Shown here: piece by piece, positions 6,174 through 10,652 of the stretch
Numbering within the stretch: the first letter of the stretch is position 1
Layout of the letters: each line of letters opens with the position of its first letter
NCBI GenBank assembly: GCA_902495595.1
Contig: CABUXV010000044.1
Location: 1 to 10,652 of the forward strand
DNA from: an uncultured Eubacterium sp.
GTDB taxonomy: Bacteria > Bacillota > Clostridia > Peptostreptococcales > Anaerovoracaceae
Direction of reading: 5' to 3'
Length of the DNA stretch: 10,652 bases
Position numbers and translations under genes: made by a program
Notes under the pieces: generated by a model
What the model saw: only the letters and a program-made list of their open reading frames with translations
Told to the model about the DNA's origin: nothing
Databases searched by the model: none

Positions 6174-7958
6174 TTACATTAATTTGGCAACCAATACTGT
6201 CAAATCATCCCGCTCTTTTCCGATATAACTGTCTGCCGACTGATTTAATATAAGGTCGCAAATAGTCTGTGGATTTTCAGACCGTATGTTCAAAACTATT
6301 TCCTTAAGCTGGCTTAGAAATCCTCTTCCGCCGCCTCCGTCGCTGACGCCGTCGGACATCATTATAATATAATCGCCTTTTTTCAGAAAAGCTTCCACGT
6401 ATTGTATTTTAATACCATTAACTATTCCCAGCGGCACTGCTGAAAGTTTTACCTCCTCAACAGAATTTTTTCTCCGTATTAGAGTAGGCGCCGCCCCTAT
6501 TTTGTAAAATTTTGCTTTTCCGATTTTTTTATCGAGAATTATAAGGTCTACGGTAGCAAAAGAATCTTCATCATCCTTCATAACCATTATGGTATTTATC
6601 ATTTTCAGAGTTAAATCCGTACTTGCTCCTGCCTTGAGAAGTCCCATAATGGTTTTCGTAACCATCAGACTTTCTGTTGCGGCTTTTTTGCCTTTGCCCA
6701 TGCCGTCACTTATAATCATGGCAGTCCTGCCGTCACCTATATCCTGCCATCCGCAGCAGTCTCCGTTTATTTCTCCCGCGGCTGCACACTGAGATATGGC
6801 TATATCAGTATCAAATTTATCGGATGTAAATTTAAGGGATATTTTCCCCTGTTCTCCAATCATCCACCTTGTTTCTTCTATAATCTGTTTTGTAATATCA
6901 AACTGTGTTCCCAGCATTGACCTGCTGTCCACATAAGTGGAATAAAGCTCCGCCAGCTCTTTCATTTCGCCTGCCTGCATGCTTAAAATATTCTCAGCCT
7001 CAAAATTCATATCTTCCGCAAGATTTTCATTATTTCCGAAAACTACGTTCAGACCTTTCTTTATGTGCGAGCCAAATTTCCAGTTTACTGCTGCAAAGGC
7101 TGCAAGAGATAAGAACAGACAATAATTGTCAGTTCCCAGCACAATACCGCTCTCTGCGGACTTCAGCCCAATACATACTGCCGTAAATACAGCCGCAGTA
7201 ATTGCAGCACCGAATTTTTTACAAAAGGATGCGAAATATGTTCCGATTAGAAGTGTGACCATAAGCCCCCACTGGGTCTGATCCACAAGAAAGGCGAATA
7301 CCGCCGAGGTTGTTATCACTATAGAGGTTTTGCCGATATCACCATAAACGAGAACGAACAATGTTAAAACTATAATAAAAGGCCATATAAGAAATTCTAT
7401 GCCGGTGCCGCATACCAAGAGAAGACATATTACCGCAAGTGAAGCCAGCGATAGATTTCCCCCTTGTCTGCTGCTTAAAACTTTTTCAAAAGCATCGAAT
7501 AAAAATATGAACAGAAAGATAAGAAGTCCTTCCAGCAAAAGAGCCTGAATGCTTGTCTTATATACAGTTCCCATCGCCAGCCTGTATATACTTACACACG
7601 TAATCGCTGCAGCCGATGATATCAGTCCTCTCTGCCACATGCTCAGCTTTATCTTTCTCGCCGCAGCAAAAATCACAGCGCATATTAAAAGAGCTGCAAG
7701 CTCACCCCATGAATCGCAGCCTTTGTTTATGCAGAAGAATATTCCTGCAGCTGATGGCAGAGCAAGATATATGTATATCGTATTTCTTGACACCATATAA
7801 GCAACAAATGCTATTGCCGCAGGAAATGCTTCTCCTATGAGAGGTGTACGGCTTATGAAAAAGGTAACGGTTACGAGTATCACCCCGTGTATTACCTTTG
7901 TTTTTACGGTATTAAAAGTATCCGGCTTAAAGGTATTTACCCTTGTCGTGTTTTCCAT
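6174..7958 (-). CDS. spoIIE: Stage II sporulation protein E, PP2C phosphatase with multi-spanning membrane domain
   Basis: SpoIIE dephosphorylates the anti-anti-sigma factor SpoIIAA to release sigma-F in the forespore, and acts at the asymmetric division septum. The 594-residue protein has about ten hydrophobic segments between residues 20 and 295, a short linker (about 300-385) and a C-terminal PP2C/SpoIIE domain (about 386-594). Metal-binding and catalytic motifs are SDGMGKGKKA (417-426, Asp418), DSFATVDL (465-472), KIGAAPTLIRR (486-496), VPLGI (508-512), MMSDGVSD (533-540, Asp536) and KERDDLTVLV (581-590, Asp584-585). B. subtilis SpoIIE is 827 residues; the difference is mostly a central region of about 85 instead of roughly 250 residues. 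The ATG at 7958 has GGAG eight bases upstream. A 21-bp-spaced promoter with a Spo0A box precedes it. Position next to tilS and ftsH matches the Bacillus order. Another SpoIIE-domain membrane phosphatase is conceivable, but promoter and synteny argue for SpoIIE itself. Confidence 0.93.
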   Translation of the reverse strand: MENTTRVNTFKPDTFNTVKTKVIHGVILVTVTFFISRTPLIGEAFPAAIAFVAYMVSRNTIYIYLALPSAAGIFFCINKGCDSWGELAALLICAVIFAAARKIKLSMWQRGLISSAAAITCVSIYRLAMGTVYKTSIQALLLEGLLIFLFIFLFDAFEKVLSSRQGGNLSLASLAVICLLLVCGTGIEFLIWPFIIVLTLFVLVYGDIGKTSIVITTSAVFAFLVDQTQWGLMVTLLIGTYFASFCKKFGAAITAAVFTAVCIGLKSAESGIVLGTDNYCLFLSLAAFAAVNWKFGSHIKKGLNVVFGNNENLAEDMNFEAENILSMQAGEMKELAELYSTYVDSRSMLGTQFDITKQIIEETRWMIGEQGKISLKFTSDKFDTDIAISQCAAAGEINGDCCGWQDIGDGRTAMIISDGMGKGKKAATESLMVTKTIMGLLKAGASTDLTLKMINTIMVMKDDEDSFATVDLIILDKKIGKAKFYKIGAAPTLIRRKNSVEEVKLSAVPLGIVNGIKIQYVEAFLKKGDYIIMMSDGVSDGGGGRGFLSQLKEIVLNIRSENPQTICDLILNQSADSYIGKERDDLTVLVAKLM

Positions 7959-7987
7959 TTTTTAATCTCCAATCCCAATACAGGTGC

Positions 7988-8020
7988 ATTATACAGCCTG
8001 TCCATGTCATATTTTGTCAA
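7988..8020 (-). promoter_or_regulatory. Spo0A-type spoIIE promoter with 21-bp spacer
   Basis: A perfect TTGACA (8020-8015) and a perfect TATAAT (7993-7988) are separated by 21 bp, too far for ordinary sigma-A use. The B. subtilis spoIIE and spoIIG promoters are known for just this wide spacing (21-22 bp) and depend on phosphorylated Spo0A. Transcription would start near 7981, about 23 bases before the spoIIE ATG. The remainder of the 101-bp gap (7959-8059) is AT-rich and shows no clear terminator for the upstream ligase gene. Confidence 0.85.
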
Positions 8021-8021
8021 A
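8013..8021 (+). promoter_or_regulatory. Spo0A box (0A box) overlapping the spoIIE -35
   Basis: TTTGTCAAA on the plus strand (reverse of the -35 region) matches the described 0A-box consensus TTTGTCRAA. It covers the whole TTGACA hexamer, where Spo0A would contact sigma-A. A weaker copy, ATGTCATAT (8004-8011 region, GTC at 8006-8008), lies exactly 10 bp away in the same orientation, consistent with tandem Spo0A binding on one DNA face; the weaker copy is tentative. Confidence 0.75.
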
Positions 8022-8059
8022 ATCACTGCGGAATGAAAATTTTAATGGAAATTTTTTAT

Positions 8060-9715
8060 TTATCTGTTTGCTTCTTCTTCAAGCTGCCTGTATGCTATTT
8101 TCCCAACCAGGGTTTTAGGCAGATCCTGCCTGAATTCTATCTCATACGGGACTGCATACTGAGAAACACTCTCACGGCATTTATGCAGAATCTCTTCTTT
8201 TAGTTTTTCACTCGGCACTATTCCCGGTCTGGGTACGACGAAAGCTTTAACCTTTTGTTTTTTATATAAATCCGCAACACCTACAGCGCAGGAATAAAGT
8301 ACACCAGGATGGGCGTCTATGGCATTTTCCACCTGTGACGGGTATACATTATATCCGGAAACGATTATCAGGCGTTTAAGTCTCTGTTTGAAATACACAA
8401 AACCGTCTTCATCCATCAGCCCCAAATCTCCTGTATGGAGCCATATTCTGCCGTCTCCGTGCTGTTTAAGTGTATTTTCCGTCTCCTCGGGATTATTCAG
8501 ATAACCTTTCATTACTGTAGGTCCGCTTATGCAGATTTCCCCTTCTTCCCCGGGTGACAGCTGTTCATTTGTTTCAGGTTTCACTATTTTATAGTACATA
8601 TCCGGGTACGGCAGACCTATGCTCCCTTCCCGGTAGTAGTCTTTCGGTGTAAGACAGCTTGCGGTAACGCACTCTGTTGTTCCGTAGCCCTCGCGTATCT
8701 GAACTTTGGAATTATGCTGCGCTAAAAAAGCATCCACTTTTTTCTTAAGCTCTACCGACAGAGAATCTCCGCCGCAGAAAACGCCTCTTATAAACGACAT
8801 ATCGAAACCATCCAGTCCATCGGTCTGTAAAAGAGCCTCAAAGAGAGTCGGCACTCCCGGAAGCACATTGGGTTTTTTCTTCTTTAAAATACCTGAATAC
8901 GCCTTTATGGAAAACTGCGGCACCAATATGCACATTCCTCCGTATATAAGAGGTGTGTGAATTCCTATTCCAAGACCGAATCCATGAAAAAGAGGCATTA
9001 CGGATAACATTCTCAGTCCGTCGAGGGAAAACCCCGCCGCTTTTCCCGTCTGCATGGCCAGCGCATTTATATTTAGATTTGTAAGCAGTATTCCCTTTGT
9101 TTTTCCTGTAGTTCCTCCGCTGAACAGAATCACCGCAGTGTCATTATATGCCGGAAATTTTTCGGGAAGCACATCTATCTGTCTTCCTCCTTTAATGAAA
9201 TTTTTCCAGCTGATGACATTGAGCATCCCCTTGTATTTAGGGGATTTATCCTTTGATACCAGAGGATAAATTGTTTTCACTGCAAGCGGCAGCTCATCCT
9301 TTATCTTTGCCAGTATCATTCTTACAGGATACCCCATATCTTCCGTTGCTTTTTCCACTTTATCGTAAAACATGTCTATGGTCAGTATGGCTTTGCTTTC
9401 TGAATGCTGCATAAAGAATCTGATTTCTTTTGTCGCAGACAAGGGGTGTATCATTACAGGGACTGCTCCTATCCTGTTCAAAGCATAAAAACTGTCCACT
9501 GCCTGAGGGGTATTGGGCATGCATATGGTTACCCGGTCTCCTTCTTTTATGCCCATTGCCATAAATCCCTTTGCCGTTTCATCTATCTTTCTCATAAATT
9601 CTGCGTATGTAGTCTTCTTCCCCTGGAATTCATATGCCGTATCTTTCATATGTTCCTGAGCAGCTTTGTATACTTCTTCGTACATAGATGTGTTTGGATA
9701 TTTTATCTCTGTCAT
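8060..9715 (-). CDS. Acyl-CoA synthetase / AMP-dependent ligase
   Basis: This is a class I adenylate-forming enzyme that probably activates a carboxylic (fatty) acid to acyl-AMP and then an acyl thioester. The 551 residues carry all core motifs: the phosphate loop SGGTTGKTKG (199-208, with Thr where most members have Pro), PLFHGFGLGIG (241-251), YGTTE (344-348), TGD (428-430), the hinge and A8 region RLKRLIIVSGYNVYP (445-459) and the A10 motif PKTLVGKI (533-540) with catalytic Lys539. Length is complete for the family. There is no membrane anchor or carrier domain. The ATG at 9715 has GGAG eight bases upstream. The gene begins 81 bp after the E2-like acyltransferase gene, same strand, so a joint transcript and a shared acyl pathway are likely. 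The chain length of the substrate, and whether the acceptor is CoA or a carrier protein, cannot be read from the sequence; fadD-type naming would be a guess. Confidence 0.93.
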   Translation of the reverse strand: MTEIKYPNTSMYEEVYKAAQEHMKDTAYEFQGKKTTYAEFMRKIDETAKGFMAMGIKEGDRVTICMPNTPQAVDSFYALNRIGAVPVMIHPLSATKEIRFFMQHSESKAILTIDMFYDKVEKATEDMGYPVRMILAKIKDELPLAVKTIYPLVSKDKSPKYKGMLNVISWKNFIKGGRQIDVLPEKFPAYNDTAVILFSGGTTGKTKGILLTNLNINALAMQTGKAAGFSLDGLRMLSVMPLFHGFGLGIGIHTPLIYGGMCILVPQFSIKAYSGILKKKKPNVLPGVPTLFEALLQTDGLDGFDMSFIRGVFCGGDSLSVELKKKVDAFLAQHNSKVQIREGYGTTECVTASCLTPKDYYREGSIGLPYPDMYYKIVKPETNEQLSPGEEGEICISGPTVMKGYLNNPEETENTLKQHGDGRIWLHTGDLGLMDEDGFVYFKQRLKRLIIVSGYNVYPSQVENAIDAHPGVLYSCAVGVADLYKKQKVKAFVVPRPGIVPSEKLKEEILHKCRESVSQYAVPYEIEFRQDLPKTLVGKIAYRQLEEEANR

Positions 9716-9796
9716 AATTTTTTCTCCAATCCTTGTATTTATTTTTGCTGTATATGCCTTGCGGCAATAAACGTAAAAATCCAGCAGGCTAAAATA

Positions 9797-10652
9797 TTAA
9801 ACCGGCTGTTTAATAGGCTCCTCCAGCTTTTGAGGTTCTGCCAGTATCGATTCTATCATCCTTATGCTTTTTGCAAAGTAAAATCCATCTGCAATTCTTT
9901 CATCAACTGTAGCTCCTATGGGAAGTATATCTCTTATACTCTCGCCGCCTTTATCATCTATTATCTTTTCTTTTTTAATTTTTCCTATGGTTATAACTAT
10001 GGAATTTGTGCCGTAATCGTTGAGATGATGGTATGCGGCATCGCATTTTATGCTTCCCAGATTGGATAGTAAAACAGTTGCATAATTACTGTCTCCCCGG
10101 CATATGCTATCCGGCATCCAGCCGTGAAAATCAAGAAATCTGAACACGCACATTATAATCCGCATCAGCCATCTTGGCAGTTTTGCCAGTTTATCCAGCA
10201 AATCATTCATGTCGTTTCCGCCGTCTTTTCTCACATAATCAGCATCGCCTGCAATTTTCCTGCTGACTTTATCCAGGGTTGTATCGCCGTCAGCTTTCAT
10301 TATCAGCAAAGATTCTTCCGCTTCATCCTTAAACTGTCTTTTTACAATAAATGCCGCCGAAATATCCTTTCTCTGATAGAATCGTTTTCCTGCTATAAAT
10401 CTGTTTAACAATGGTCTGTGGTATATGGTTTTCATGACTGCCGCAACAAACACATGAAACATGGTTGTTTTGTGAGCTGTTTCTGTTTTATTCTTTTCTT
10501 CCAGATATTTTACAAGCTCGGTAATATCCAGATTCTCCTGAATATAAACTTCTGCGTCACACCTGCTCGGCATAAGATGGGGCATTATGGCATGTATACC
10601 GTCGATATCCTTTATCCACTCGCCATCTTTTCTGTCTCCTCTTTTTTTATCC
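9797..10652 (-). CDS. E2/chloramphenicol-acetyltransferase-fold protein, 5'-truncated by window edge
   Basis: The frame is open to the window edge: 22 codons precede the first ATG at 10585 (…GDRKDGEWIKDIDGIHAI), giving 284 visible residues. GDRKDG at the front resembles the N-terminus of stand-alone proteins annotated as 2-oxo acid dehydrogenase subunit E2, so the true start is probably just outside and 10585 is not the start. Family features are RPLLNRFIAGKRFYQR (visible residues 79-94), VLLSNLGSIK (193-202), YHHLNDYGTNSIVITIG (207-223) and a final VDERIADGFYFAKS (249-262). In E2 and CAT enzymes this last place holds the catalytic HxxxDG; here Glu stands for His, with Asp-Gly kept. A lipoyl domain is not seen but could lie upstream of the window. 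It precedes the acyl-CoA synthetase gene by 81 bp. It is therefore probably an acyl-binding or acyl-transfer protein rather than part of a dehydrogenase complex; function is unproven. Confidence 0.8.
   Translation of the reverse strand, partial: DKKRGDRKDGEWIKDIDGIHAIMPHLMPSRCDAEVYIQENLDITELVKYLEEKNKTETAHKTTMFHVFVAAVMKTIYHRPLLNRFIAGKRFYQRKDISAAFIVKRQFKDEAEESLLIMKADGDTTLDKVSRKIAGDADYVRKDGGNDMNDLLDKLAKLPRWLMRIIMCVFRFLDFHGWMPDSICRGDSNYATVLLSNLGSIKCDAAYHHLNDYGTNSIVITIGKIKKEKIIDDKGGESIRDILPIGATVDERIADGFYFAKSIRMIESILAEPQKLEEPIKQPV

Noticed and set aside
8025..8060. AT-rich AAAATTT/AAATTTT repeats after the ligase stop as a terminator.
   Set aside because: The stem would be short and purely A-T, with no GC core.
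9755..9770. Small hairpin TGCC-GCAA-GGCA in the gap between the E2-like gene and the ligase, as a terminator.
   Set aside because: The stem is only four base pairs and no U-tract follows it.
9745..9781. Possible promoter TTTACG–17 bp–TATACA before the ligase gene.
   Set aside because: Both hexamers have two mismatches and the region is AT-rich, so chance is likely.
9404..10069. A 221-codon plus-strand open frame spanning the gap between the ligase and the E2-like gene.
   Set aside because: The Cys/Phe/Tyr-rich product has no family features and it is antisense to two conserved genes.
10583..10585. ATG at 10585 as the start of the E2-like gene.
   Set aside because: The frame stays open for 22 more codons to the window edge, these codons resemble the family's N-terminus (GDRKDG), and no Shine-Dalgarno precedes this ATG.

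Overview
The window reads as chromosomal DNA from an endospore-forming, low-to-mid GC Clostridia-type bacterium (Bacillota). The evidence is a SpoIIE phosphatase gene behind a Spo0A-type promoter, a spoIIE–tilS–ftsH gene order that recalls the Bacillus subtilis spoIIE…tilS–hprT–ftsH neighbourhood, purine-rich Shine-Dalgarno sites and a TTG start. Genus cannot be fixed from the sequence. A spore-forming clostridial lineage is likely, and the acyl ligase resembles, from memory, those of gut Clostridia. GC content was judged by eye only.

All seven genes lie on the minus strand, so transcription runs from high to low coordinates. (1) 10652–9797: a 5'-clipped protein with the chloramphenicol acetyltransferase / 2-oxoacid dehydrogenase E2 catalytic fold. 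Its catalytic-motif histidine position carries Glu. (2) 9715–8060: an acyl-CoA synthetase of the AMP-binding superfamily, probably in the same transcript. (3) 7958–6174: spoIIE with its own promoter, in which -35 and -10 are 21 bp apart and a Spo0A box overlaps the -35. The protein has an unusually short central region. (4) 6109–5042: tilS, the tRNA-Ile2 lysidine synthetase, in a short form, with an extended -10 motif just past the spoIIE stop. (5) 4873–2660: ftsH, with a TTG start, its own sigma-A-type promoter and a long charged, acidic C-terminal extension. (6) 2660–1092: a PucR-family regulator whose start overlaps the ftsH stop by one base. (7) 1052–1: glyA, serine hydroxymethyltransferase, cut by the window edge before its C-terminus.

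Three transcription units are suggested. The first is the acyltransferase-like gene plus the ligase, a small acyl-activation/transfer module. The second is spoIIE, with tilS able to use read-through or its own promoter. The third is ftsH–pucR-type–glyA, with tight spacing. The hpt (hprT) gene that usually lies between tilS and ftsH in Bacilli is absent; a 168-bp promoter region stands there instead.

No tRNA, rRNA, CRISPR array, insertion sequence, long repeat or convincing intrinsic terminator was found. No stretch over 300 bases lacks a gene. Most of the window is conserved housekeeping and sporulation biology. The points most worth a second look are the Glu-for-His E2-like protein paired with the ligase, the PucR-type regulator between ftsH and glyA, the shortened SpoIIE and its 21-bp-spaced promoter.
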